A stretch of 13,445 nt of DNA, from positions 1 through 13,445 of the forward strand of contig JAYWFX010000007.1 of assembly GCA_043778575.1 (NCBI GenBank), written 5' to 3'. The notes below the pieces were generated by a model. It saw only the letters and a list, made by a program, of their open reading frames with translations. It was not told the origin of the DNA and searched no databases. This DNA is from JAYWFX01 sp043778575. Its GTDB lineage: Bacteria > Patescibacteriota > JACMRA01. This document shows, piece by piece, positions 7,089 through 13,445 of the stretch (position 1 is its first letter; each line of letters begins with the position of its first letter). The position numbers and the translations under genes are program-made.

Positions 7089-7919
7089 TCATACGGATTC
7101 ACCTAGCCACTGAACTCGTGTGTAATCAATAATTTCTCCTCTTGGGTACGGGCATGAAGGTTGAGTTATTGCTATTTTTCTTTGCCATCCACGTTTAGCT
7201 AAAGCGAGTGGATCTAGTTCTAGTTCTTGTTCTAGTTGACTCTCTGGAGCTGTGGTTTCTACTGCTAATTCTAAAATAACTTCACCAATAACTTCCTGAA
7301 TTTCTTTGCTTACTGGAATAGCTACAATCTGAACTGTGCTTTGAGCTACCCTAAGTCTTTCTAAAGTATCTACTCTCTCTTCTCTGATTACCCCTTCTAT
7401 TTGGGCTACTAGCTCAGCCTGCTGGTCTTTCATTGTTTCTGTTAGTTCAGATTTGGCTACTGATCGGTAATGTAATATCGTGGTTGCTAGTCTGGTGGCT
7501 ACCTCTGTGATCATTGTCGATGTTTCGGGGTCTGCGTCATCACCAACTTTTACTAAAATCGTATTTCTTCTAAAATAATCCTGAGAAAGTCCTGTCTGTA
7601 GAAATCTCTTTGAACCTTTATGTTTGAATAGTAGGGATCTTTGACCAAATGGAAGTGACTTCACATAGTCTGCAGAATATGTTTCTTCGGCGAGCTGGAC
7701 ATAATCCTCGAGCGTCAAAGCTACGGGTGTTTCACTGACTGCATTGGTTTTTAGTCTTTCTGCTGATTCATTTGTTGGTTTGATCGCAACCGGAATCTCT
7801 TTTACTGGGAGATTGAGTTGTTCACATAGAGCTGTGATGAGAGATATTGAGGCAAGTATCGCCACCAATTTAGCAAGTTCAAAATTATCATAACTAGTTA
7901 TCACTGTCTCAAATGCCAT
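7089..7919 (-). CDS. Hypothetical protein, 276 residues, with an N-terminal hydrophobic helix
   Basis: I do not recognise this protein. A hydrophobic stretch at about residues 15-33 (AKLVAILASISLITALCEQ) could be a membrane anchor or a buried helix; no cleavage site follows it. Residues 45-80 are polar, like a linker. Residues 135-200 look helical, with a charged segment MKDQQAELVAQIEGVIREERVDTLERLR that may form a coiled coil. An acidic stretch (ESQLEQELELDPLAL, about 230-244) precedes a Trp-containing C-terminus (RGWQRK, VQWLGES). It lies 64 bases after ugd and 72 before murB on the same strand, so it is probably in their operon; an envelope link is only inferred from that. No clear Shine-Dalgarno site precedes the start. 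Confidence 0.7.
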   Translation of the reverse strand: MAFETVITSYDNFELAKLVAILASISLITALCEQLNLPVKEIPVAIKPTNESAERLKTNAVSETPVALTLEDYVQLAEETYSADYVKSLPFGQRSLLFKHKGSKRFLQTGLSQDYFRRNTILVKVGDDADPETSTMITEVATRLATTILHYRSVAKSELTETMKDQQAELVAQIEGVIREERVDTLERLRVAQSTVQIVAIPVSKEIQEVIGEVILELAVETTAPESQLEQELELDPLALAKRGWQRKIAITQPSCPYPRGEIIDYTRVQWLGESV

Positions 7920-7983
7920 ATACTACAAGAAACTTCACAAAAGTGTAGAGATGTCAAACAACTCTTTGATTACGAATAGAGTT

Positions 7984-9288
7984 CTATCGACCAATCCCTT
8001 GATAATAAAACCCTAGCCCTTCGACTTTTTGTTGGTTCAGCATATTTCTACCGTCAAAAATGCAGTTTTGTTTCATTTCTTTTTTGAGTAGTTCAAAATC
8101 TGGGTCCTTGAATTCTCTCCAATCGGTGATTATCAGTAGGGCGTCAGCGTCTCGAACAGCTGTGTATTTGTCCTCCACCAGTTCAATATTTAGATTTGTA
8201 AACTGCTTTATTTGCCAGTGTGCCTCTGGATCATAGCCAGTTATTTGTGCACCGAGTTTAGTCAATTCCTCTACGATTACCAGCGAGGGAGCCTCTCGAA
8301 TATCATCTGTATCAGGTTTAAATGCCAGCCCCCAAACTGCAAATTTGAGATTGTTCAGATCCTCCCCAAACTTATTTTTAATCTTTTGGACGATTACTTT
8401 TTTCTGGCGATTGTTGGCTTCGATGATAGATTTAGTCATCAAAAAATCATAGTTGGACTCTCGGGCGATTATATTCAGTGCTGACACGTCCTTTGGAAAG
8501 CATGATCCGCCATAACCAATCCCCGGACTGATAAATTTGTCCCCAATACGTGGATCTAGCCGTATTCCATTGCATACATTGTCGATATTTGCCCCGACTT
8601 TTTCACACAGATTAGCTATTTCGTTGATGAAGGATATTTTCATGGCTAGAAAAGTGTTGGCGGTGTATTTGGTGAGTTCGCTACTAGCTTCATCCATCAG
8701 TACCAGTTGCTCGGTGGTCTGCACAAAGGGTTGATATAGAGTTACCATTAAATCTCGAGCTTTTTGACTAGAGCTACCGATGACTACTCGATTTGGGCGA
8801 ATAAAGTCTATCACAGCCGTACCCTCACGGAGAAACTCAGGGTTGGAAACTACATCAAAATCTACAAGTTTTATTAGGTTTTTGGCTATGTTTTCACGGA
8901 CTTTTTTGGCAGTTCCTACGGGTACAGTGCTCTTGTTCACAATGACTTTATACGAAGTCAAGACTTTCCCAATTTCGCAGGACACACCTAAAATATAACT
9001 TAGATCGGCTGAACCATCCTCCATTGGCGGCGTTGGGAGTGCTAGAAAAATAATATCACCAAATTCTACCCCTTGTTCGAGCGAATCACTAAAGCTGATA
9101 CGATGCTCTTTGATGCTCTTTTCAAACAGGTCACCAAGCCCCGGTTCGTAAATAGGTATCTGACCACCTCTGAGTTTGGTGAGTTTTTCCTGATTATTAT
9201 CTATACACAAAACGGTATTTCCAGAATCTGCTAAACAGACAGCGGTAACCAATCCGACGTAACCAGTACCAACAACAGTGATGTTCAT
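7984..9288 (-). CDS. ugd: UDP-glucose 6-dehydrogenase
   Basis: This NAD-dependent enzyme oxidises UDP-glucose to UDP-glucuronate for surface polysaccharides. The start at 9288 begins MNITVVGTGYVGLVTAV, putting the Rossmann GxGxxG at residues 7-12 as in the family; an ATG at 9315 would add nine residues but leave almost no leader after the predicted promoter. From 9288 there are 434 residues, the usual length. Visible parts are LPTPP (85-89), NKSTVPVGT (118-126), NPEFLREGTAVIDFIRPNRVVIG (149-171), KYTANTFLAMKISFINE (207-223), GIGYGGSCFPKD with catalytic Cys263, and the C-terminal GLAFKPDTDDIREAPS. The FLREG and RPNRVVIG motifs favour UDP-glucose over UDP-ManNAc dehydrogenases. It is the first gene of a probable minus-strand operon. 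Its DNA holds repeat copy 2. Confidence 0.93.
   Translation of the reverse strand: MNITVVGTGYVGLVTAVCLADSGNTVLCIDNNQEKLTKLRGGQIPIYEPGLGDLFEKSIKEHRISFSDSLEQGVEFGDIIFLALPTPPMEDGSADLSYILGVSCEIGKVLTSYKVIVNKSTVPVGTAKKVRENIAKNLIKLVDFDVVSNPEFLREGTAVIDFIRPNRVVIGSSSQKARDLMVTLYQPFVQTTEQLVLMDEASSELTKYTANTFLAMKISFINEIANLCEKVGANIDNVCNGIRLDPRIGDKFISPGIGYGGSCFPKDVSALNIIARESNYDFLMTKSIIEANNRQKKVIVQKIKNKFGEDLNNLKFAVWGLAFKPDTDDIREAPSLVIVEELTKLGAQITGYDPEAHWQIKQFTNLNIELVEDKYTAVRDADALLIITDWREFKDPDFELLKKEMKQNCIFDGRNMLNQQKVEGLGFYYQGIGR
8945..8960 (+). repeat. Repeat word, copy 2 (ACTTTATACGAAGTCA)
   Basis: A 16-base exact match to copy 3. It lies inside ugd, antisense to the gene, which again encodes Leu-Thr-Ser-Tyr-Lys. 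With two more bases to the left (8943-8960) it forms a perfect inverted repeat, TGACTT-TATACG-AAGTCA. Confidence 0.85.
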
Positions 9289-9333
9289 AATCGAGGGACT
9301 CAGAAATATTTTCAAATAAATGTCAAAGAAAGT

Positions 9334-9362
9334 ATTGTAGAAAGTTTTAAAATAAGTTTCAA
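9334..9362 (-). promoter_or_regulatory. Probable sigma-70 promoter of ugd
   Basis: Read on the minus strand: -35 TTGAAA (9357-9362), a 17-base spacer, and -10 TACAAT (9334-9339). Transcription would start near 9327. This leaves about 39 bases of leader to the ATG at 9288 but only about 12 to the ATG at 9315, which supports the shorter protein. The rest of 9363-9473 is very AT-rich with nothing else recognisable. Confidence 0.6.
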
Positions 9363-9473
9363 GATTAATTATAGTAATTTGTTTTTGAAATATTTTTGAA
9401 ATAAAGAATTGTTATTTGATAGGTTTTTATTTGTTCTTGACTACACCTAAAATATACTGGAGATGGAAATAAT

Positions 9474-9911
9474 ATGATGATGTATGGTACACCGTTTTCT
9501 TTAGGGAAACGCACAATGAGACATGCTAATGAGTATTGGAGTAGAAATCGTGAAGATATCTGTGAGTTGGCAGTTCATACAATTGTTTATTTTGTTTCAA
9601 GGTCTCAAACTGCAGAAGAGTGTGCTATTGAAGTCAAAAATCGTATTGCATGTCGTGAATCTGAAGAAAGTGTGAGGGATAGAAATCAAACAAAACAGAC
9701 TCTAGTTAGTCTATCAGTTATTTTAGCTAAAAGAGATGGTAATAGTACATGGAAATATTGGTACGATAGACTTGAAGTATATACAGGCTCACACCGTGGA
9801 AATATAACTCCAGATCACTTGCATAAATTTATATTAAGCATTGGTTTTGAAGAGTTTGAATTAGAAGAGTTTTCTTGTGAGGCTGTAGTCAAATGTTTTA
9901 ACTATCACTGA
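9474..9911 (+). CDS. Hypothetical protein, 145 residues
   Basis: I do not recognise this protein. It is soluble, with no signal peptide or membrane helix, and mixed charged helices seem likely (ANEYWSRNREDICELAVHTIVYFV near the start; TAEECAIEVKNRIA; a Glu-rich FEEFELEEFS near the end). It has four Cys in no obvious metal-binding spacing. GGAG at 9459-9462, 11 bases before the first ATG, is one of the few plausible ribosome binding sites in the window; the start has three near-consecutive ATG codons (9474, 9477, 9483), so the exact one is uncertain. It is divergent from ugd and followed by a separate promoter for the next gene, so it is probably transcribed alone. It could be a small transferred or lineage-specific gene. 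Confidence 0.65.
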   Translation: MMMYGTPFSLGKRTMRHANEYWSRNREDICELAVHTIVYFVSRSQTAEECAIEVKNRIACRESEESVRDRNQTKQTLVSLSVILAKRDGNSTWKYWYDRLEVYTGSHRGNITPDHLHKFILSIGFEEFELEEFSCEAVVKCFNYH

Positions 9912-9936
9912 TGATTTAAATTGTCGTTAGAGCTGC

Positions 9937-9965
9937 TTTACATTGGTTGGATTGTAGGCTACAAT
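9937..9965 (+). promoter_or_regulatory. Probable sigma-70 promoter of the C39/lectin gene
   Basis: The -35 is TTTACA (9937-9942), the spacer is 17 bases, and the -10 is TACAAT (9960-9965). Transcription would start near 9972, giving a leader of about 50 bases that is A-rich and has no Shine-Dalgarno site. The -10 sequence is the same as that proposed for ugd. Confidence 0.6.
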
Positions 9966-10021
9966 AAGTAAAACAGCCGGACTAAAATAACCAAAACAAA
10001 AATAACAACAAAAACAGCAGT

Positions 10022-11821
10022 ATGAAGATCTTTAAACACAAATATATTTCCACGGTTGGAGCAGCCCTTTTGATTGTAGTGATGTCGCTCGGACTCATTC
10101 GAATTGTCAGCGACCAAGCCGAAGCAGCTGGAGGTGTGCAGCGAATAGACGACACTATGCTCACTGGTAAAATCGGACGCCCTAAAGCTGGTGTCAAAGC
10201 CCAAGCCCTACCAAATAACTTTGTAAAGGTTCTCAAGGTTCCATATTTTAATCAATGGGTAGATCCTGTTGGTAGTAGCCCCGAGGAGTATTATGCACGA
10301 CGTATGTGTAGTGCTGCTTCGTCCACTATGGTGGCTGGATATTTCAATAAAATTGGCTATGACAAAAACAACGAACAGGATGCAAAGCGGTTTATGTATT
10401 CTGATCAGGGTTTAAACCTACCGACAAAATGCTCTCAGTTCGGTATCGGTGGTACGTTTGGGATGACTGCCTCTGACAAAAACTGCTGGGCTGGTACAAT
10501 CTGGAATGTGGAGGCGTACTACAATCGTATTGGTTTAGGTGTGGAGAGACTCGGCGGATGGGTGTACGGTATGGGAAATCTGAGTTTTAATCAGGTAGTA
10601 AATAGTATCAATCGCGGACGTCCCGTGGTGATTAGCTCATCTAGCCACTATGTAGTTATCAAAGGGTATACTGACGATGGTCGTATTATAGTAAATGATT
10701 CATTCAAGGATGCTTCAAAAGGTCCTGACCGCAAATATATCTATGGCAATGGAAAAGATGCTGTATACGATGTGAACAATATGTATCCATTTGATGCAGC
10801 TCGCTACCAAGACCACTATGCAGCTTTTTCAATATACGATCAGTCCAATCCATATTTTGATGATTCGGTAAAACCTACTCCACCTCTAGTAAATAGTGCT
10901 ACGGGTAAAATATCCTCTGCCCAAGACAATGCTGTGTTTGATGTGCGAGGTGTGGATGGTTCAAATGCTGCCTCGGTGTGGATGTCAAATAACTGGAATG
11001 GAATCAATCAAAAATTTGACTATGACCCAAAGAGTTTGATGATCAAAGGGTTAAATAATCGGTGCTTGGCTTTTTTTGGCTACAATTCCTACTCAGACCG
11101 ACAAATAAGAATGTTTGACTGCAACCCAAATGATGCTCGATTTAGATGGTTTTACAATGATGTCGGATCGCTAGTTAGTGCCACAGACAAGACACAATGC
11201 ATGGATAGATATAGTGCCCAAGACTCTCGTCAAAATGAACTATATGTCGGTGGCTGTCATTTTTTGAATTTTGGTCGAATGGTGACTAATCAGACATTTA
11301 TTTTACCAAATGTAGATACTAGTCAACTGAATCGCAACGCCCAAACACTTTATACGAAGTCACAATCTAGCACTGTTTTTAGCACTCTCAATGCTCTTGT
11401 AGGTAATCAAATCAGAATAATATTGGCTCCAGTTAGTGCTCAATCAGAAAACCTAGATAAATCAAACTCACAAAGATGGTGGTATGATCAACAATCAGGC
11501 GAAATTCGTGGAGTAAATAGTATGTGCCTAGATGGAGGAAACGACGCAAATTGGGCATCGGGATCAGAGGAGTTGAGAATAGCTGGGTGTCATGGTGGTG
11601 GAAATCAAAAATGGACAATGACGAGCTCGGGTCAGATTCAAAGCAGATCTCAAAACCAGTATTGTCTAGGGGTAAATTCTATCGCTATCAATCAATTTGT
11701 ATATATAAAGTCATGCAATTCTAGCAGCACTCTTCAGCAGTTTGGCTTGGGTGGATCAAGCACAGAGGCAACTATCACCACAAAGTCAGGCGGCACAGCC
11801 AGAAAAGTTAGTTCGTTTTAA
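10022..11821 (+). CDS. Secreted C39-like cysteine peptidase with two ricin-type lectin domains
   Basis: A 599-residue exported protein. Residues 1-36 form a signal peptide: basic MKIFKHK, a hydrophobic core to about 29, then DQAEA-AG, a likely signal peptidase site. Residues 70-275 resemble the C39-like peptidase fold: VPYFNQW (Gln78, oxyanion hole), MCSAASSTMV (nucleophile Cys96), SSSHYVVIKGYTDDG (His209) and IIVNDSF (Asp226). The Cys motif is CSAAS rather than the commoner CGPxS. A Pro-rich linker (283-291) leads to two beta-trefoil lectin domains, about 296-434 and 450-580. These have repeated CL/CM, WF/WW and QKF/QKW motifs and paired Cys. It may bind surface sugars of a host or neighbour and cut peptide or peptidoglycan bonds; target and activity are inferred. 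It has its own promoter, and the 198-residue gene follows after 3 bases. Confidence 0.82.
   Translation: MKIFKHKYISTVGAALLIVVMSLGLIRIVSDQAEAAGGVQRIDDTMLTGKIGRPKAGVKAQALPNNFVKVLKVPYFNQWVDPVGSSPEEYYARRMCSAASSTMVAGYFNKIGYDKNNEQDAKRFMYSDQGLNLPTKCSQFGIGGTFGMTASDKNCWAGTIWNVEAYYNRIGLGVERLGGWVYGMGNLSFNQVVNSINRGRPVVISSSSHYVVIKGYTDDGRIIVNDSFKDASKGPDRKYIYGNGKDAVYDVNNMYPFDAARYQDHYAAFSIYDQSNPYFDDSVKPTPPLVNSATGKISSAQDNAVFDVRGVDGSNAASVWMSNNWNGINQKFDYDPKSLMIKGLNNRCLAFFGYNSYSDRQIRMFDCNPNDARFRWFYNDVGSLVSATDKTQCMDRYSAQDSRQNELYVGGCHFLNFGRMVTNQTFILPNVDTSQLNRNAQTLYTKSQSSTVFSTLNALVGNQIRIILAPVSAQSENLDKSNSQRWWYDQQSGEIRGVNSMCLDGGNDANWASGSEELRIAGCHGGGNQKWTMTSSGQIQSRSQNQYCLGVNSIAINQFVYIKSCNSSSTLQQFGLGGSSTEATITTKSGGTARKVSSF
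11347..11362 (+). repeat. Repeat word, copy 3 (ACTTTATACGAAGTCA)
   Basis: A 16-base exact match to copy 2, but here in the sense strand of the C39/lectin gene, coding Leu-Tyr-Thr-Lys-Ser between the two lectin domains. The same bases are thus kept in a different reading frame and protein. Confidence 0.85.
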
Positions 11822-11824
11822 TGT

Positions 11825-12421
11825 ATGTCAATGGAAAGATATATAGCTGCAGTCAATGATTTATTTGGAACTCAAAAGAACCGAATATCAGACGCAGAAG
11901 TGTATGAGCAAAAACTAGAACAGCACATTCCCAGTGTGAGAAACATTAGTATTGATGCAGAAAATAGAAAGAAATGTCAGGTTTCAGTTTTTTATTATTC
12001 AGCGCTTCGTAATCTGTGTCCTTTAGGTAAAACCTTTAAAATGAAAGTTCCAGCAGCGGAGCATCCACATTGGTGTACAATTACTAATATATTAGGGAAA
12101 ATAAGCATCAAATACACTGACGATGAGAGTCGTTTACTTGGTGGTCACGACAGCTCATTCTCAGCTGAGGTCAATTTTAATAAGAGTAATAATCAATTTG
12201 AATTCGTTGTAATTTCCGAAAAGTATTCAGAGACTGGTGTTGGCTCGTATATTCGCGAAATATTTTCATTAATTAGATCGTATTTACGAGTTAGTGAAGG
12301 TGGAAAAAGAAAGGGATCAGATTGCTATCTAACCTATAACAATGAAGATTACAGCAAAAGAACTGACATATTAGATAATCCACGATTTAGATCAGCAATC
12401 GATTTCTATCTCAAATCATAA
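11825..12421 (+). CDS. Hypothetical protein, 198 residues
   Basis: I do not recognise this protein. It is soluble, with no signal peptide and no membrane helix. The N-terminus (RYIAAVNDLF, SDAEVYEQKLEQHI) looks helical. The middle looks like beta strands (CQVSVFYYSAL, WCTITNILGKISIKYT, SAEVNFNKSNNQFEFVVIS). A Lys/Gly-rich loop (GGKRKGSDCY) and a polar C-terminus follow. The start is 3 bases after the lectin gene's stop and has no Shine-Dalgarno site, so it is likely translated from the same message and may act with that secreted protein, though it lacks an export signal. A second in-frame ATG lies at 11831. Coding status rests on the long open frame and close packing. Confidence 0.68.
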   Translation: MSMERYIAAVNDLFGTQKNRISDAEVYEQKLEQHIPSVRNISIDAENRKKCQVSVFYYSALRNLCPLGKTFKMKVPAAEHPHWCTITNILGKISIKYTDDESRLLGGHDSSFSAEVNFNKSNNQFEFVVISEKYSETGVGSYIREIFSLIRSYLRVSEGGKRKGSDCYLTYNNEDYSKRTDILDNPRFRSAIDFYLKS

Positions 12422-12424
12422 GAA

Positions 12425-12436
12425 TATACGAAGTCA
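12425..12436 (+). repeat. Repeat word, copy 4 (TATACGAAGTCA), intergenic
   Basis: The 12-base core occurs 3 bases after the stop of the 198-residue gene, in the 51-base gap between two convergent genes. It is the only copy outside coding sequence, so protein conservation cannot explain it. The left flank is AA instead of TT. Confidence 0.8.
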
Positions 12437-12472
12437 ATATATCGCAATATTTTTAAATATAAAACTCATAAA

Positions 12473-13429
12473 TTATTTATCATAGAACTGGAATAGCCTG
12501 ACAGAGGGAGTGGTCGAGACAAATGCTAGCTTTGAATTATGGGCTTGGGATAAAAAGAACACTGCATCCCTCGTGTCATAATAAATTTGGTTTTGGTCTT
12601 GGATATGAAATGAGCTCGATTCGTCTATTAAAATAATCTGCTCTATGTCTGAGTAGGGGAGAAAGAGCCCGGCACGTGTAGAAAATATGATTAGATGTTT
12701 ATCTGGTTGCTCACTCAGAATTTCTTTTAAAGTTTCTTTGCTGTGTTTTAATTTGTCTCCTGAGAATTTTAATAATTTTGCATCTGGGATTTGCGATAGT
12801 TCTGTTTTTGCAAAGTTCTTATAGATCTTATCAAGTAGTTTCTTTTCGGGAAAAATAACCAATGATATACGGCTTTTAGCTGATGAAGTAGGGAATAAGT
12901 CTATATTGGTTCGTATAATATACCTTATACGTACTGTAATGGGTATTTCCTCTGTTTCTAGGTAAAAAATAGGCTTATTTGGTATTATTTTAGTTGTTAT
13001 TTTTTTTTCTAAAATTGCTCGTGTTTTATCCCTATTGATCAGATTTTTTTGCATTTCTTTTTCTTGTTCTAATAATCTCATTTCTTTTATCCCAATCAAA
13101 TCCAAAAATTGCATCGTTGCAGAACAAATCAAATTTAGTGAATTAAATGTATTTTGGCTCAATGAAAAAATAAAACTAATCTGCTGTTCAGATAGTTGAA
13201 ACGGTAGGATTCGTGTGAGGGGTTTGATCTTGGTCAAGTCAAAATGGATTTCACTCGTCTGAACTTCTTTGATAACAATCCCAAATGAAGACCCTCCACG
13301 AATATTCATCTCTACTATTTGTCCCATTTTTAATTGAGTTTGTGTTGATTGAGTTTGCAATTCTGACTCGTAGCTGTATGTCAGATAAACCTGAGGCACT
13401 TTTCTATCTGGCAATATTTGATAATACAC
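12473..13429 (-). CDS. priA: Degenerate PriA-like primosomal protein, short and without helicase motifs
   Basis: PriA restarts stalled replication forks. Residues 1-55 resemble its N-terminal DNA-binding domain (VPQVYLTYSYES, MGQIVEMNIRGGSSFGIVIKEV). Residues 186-318 follow the first helicase lobe: LVIFPEKKLLDKIYKNF, HSKETLKEIL, IIFSTRAGLFLPYSDIEQIILID, YYDTRDAVFF and VSTTPSVRLFQF, equal to PriA's 'GTRSALFLPF..L..I..DEEHD', 'Y..RD' and 'GSATPS'. The Walker A site is gone (PIFYLETEEIPIT where GVTGSGKTEVY is expected), DEEH is DESS, and the protein stops just after motif III. The zinc-binding part and second lobe are therefore missing. It cannot be an ordinary helicase; it may be a structural loader, as proposed for actinobacterial PriA, or a decaying gene. 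The start is GTG with no ribosome site and the frame is open upstream to the window edge, so the true start may lie outside. Confidence 0.75.
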   Translation of the reverse strand: MYYQILPDRKVPQVYLTYSYESELQTQSTQTQLKMGQIVEMNIRGGSSFGIVIKEVQTSEIHFDLTKIKPLTRILPFQLSEQQISFIFSLSQNTFNSLNLICSATMQFLDLIGIKEMRLLEQEKEMQKNLINRDKTRAILEKKITTKIIPNKPIFYLETEEIPITVRIRYIIRTNIDLFPTSSAKSRISLVIFPEKKLLDKIYKNFAKTELSQIPDAKLLKFSGDKLKHSKETLKEILSEQPDKHLIIFSTRAGLFLPYSDIEQIILIDESSSFHIQDQNQIYYDTRDAVFFLSQAHNSKLAFVSTTPSVRLFQFYDK

Positions 13430-13445
13430 AAACGAAGATTTTAAA

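Noticed and set aside
9431..9458. TTGTTC-16-TATACT as a promoter of the 145-residue gene.
   Set aside because: It would start transcription after the ribosome site GGAG at 9459-9462, leaving a leader of under ten bases, so the evidence conflicts.
6284..12436. Similarity of TATACGAAGTCA to the arm of the loxP site (TATACGAAGTTAT).
   Set aside because: None of the four copies has the opposite arm and 8-base spacer of a lox site, and no Cre-like recombinase is encoded here. The likeness is limited to about ten bases.
12447..12460. AT-only near-palindrome ATATTTTTAAATAT between two convergent genes, as a terminator.
   Set aside because: A stem of A-T pairs alone with almost no loop would be too weak, and there is no G+C hairpin followed by a T run.

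Overview
The window is AT-rich, compactly coded bacterial chromosome using the standard stop codons: TGA ends several genes, so UGA is not recoded. Gaps between genes are short (3 to about 160 bases) and Shine-Dalgarno sites are mostly absent or weak. The gene mix is a degenerate PriA, a secreted C39-like/ricin-lectin protein, an unusual MurB, UDP-glucose dehydrogenase and many unrecognised small proteins. This fits a small-genome candidate phylum bacterium, perhaps Saccharibacteria-like. That placement is an inference; no rRNA or other marker gene is present.

Layout. (1) At 1-668 on the minus strand is a toxin-antitoxin pair: a ribbon-helix-helix-like antitoxin followed by a PIN-domain toxin cut by the window edge, with phased tandem repeats in the promoter region. 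(2) At 729-4391 on the minus strand is a probable operon: two-domain SRPBCC/AHSA1-like protein, M29-type aminopeptidase (16-base overlap), an unrecognised 382-residue protein, then a Cys-type glutathione peroxidase. (3) At 4528-4869 on the plus strand is a small four-helix membrane protein. (4) At 4878-9288 on the minus strand is a run of ugd, an unrecognised 276-residue protein, a MurB with a large insertion, and a divergent sigma-70-like protein, with a good promoter ahead of ugd. (5) At 9474-12421 on the plus strand are an unrecognised 145-residue protein, a secreted cysteine-peptidase-like protein with two lectin domains behind a good promoter, and an unrecognised 198-residue protein 3 bases later. 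(6) At 12473-13429 on the minus strand is a PriA-like protein that has lost its nucleotide-binding motifs and its C-terminal half.

The genes suggest cell-envelope work (MurB, Ugd, secreted lectin protein, membrane protein), stress defence (peroxidase, toxin-antitoxin) and transcription control (sigma-like protein). The most unexpected signal is not a gene. A 12-base word, TATACGAAGTCA, occurs four times between 6.2 and 12.5 kb, always on the plus strand. Three copies lie inside genes of either orientation and one lies between genes. Three copies share 14 bases and two share 16. This resembles a genome-wide short polar signal such as an uptake, Chi-like or segregation sequence.
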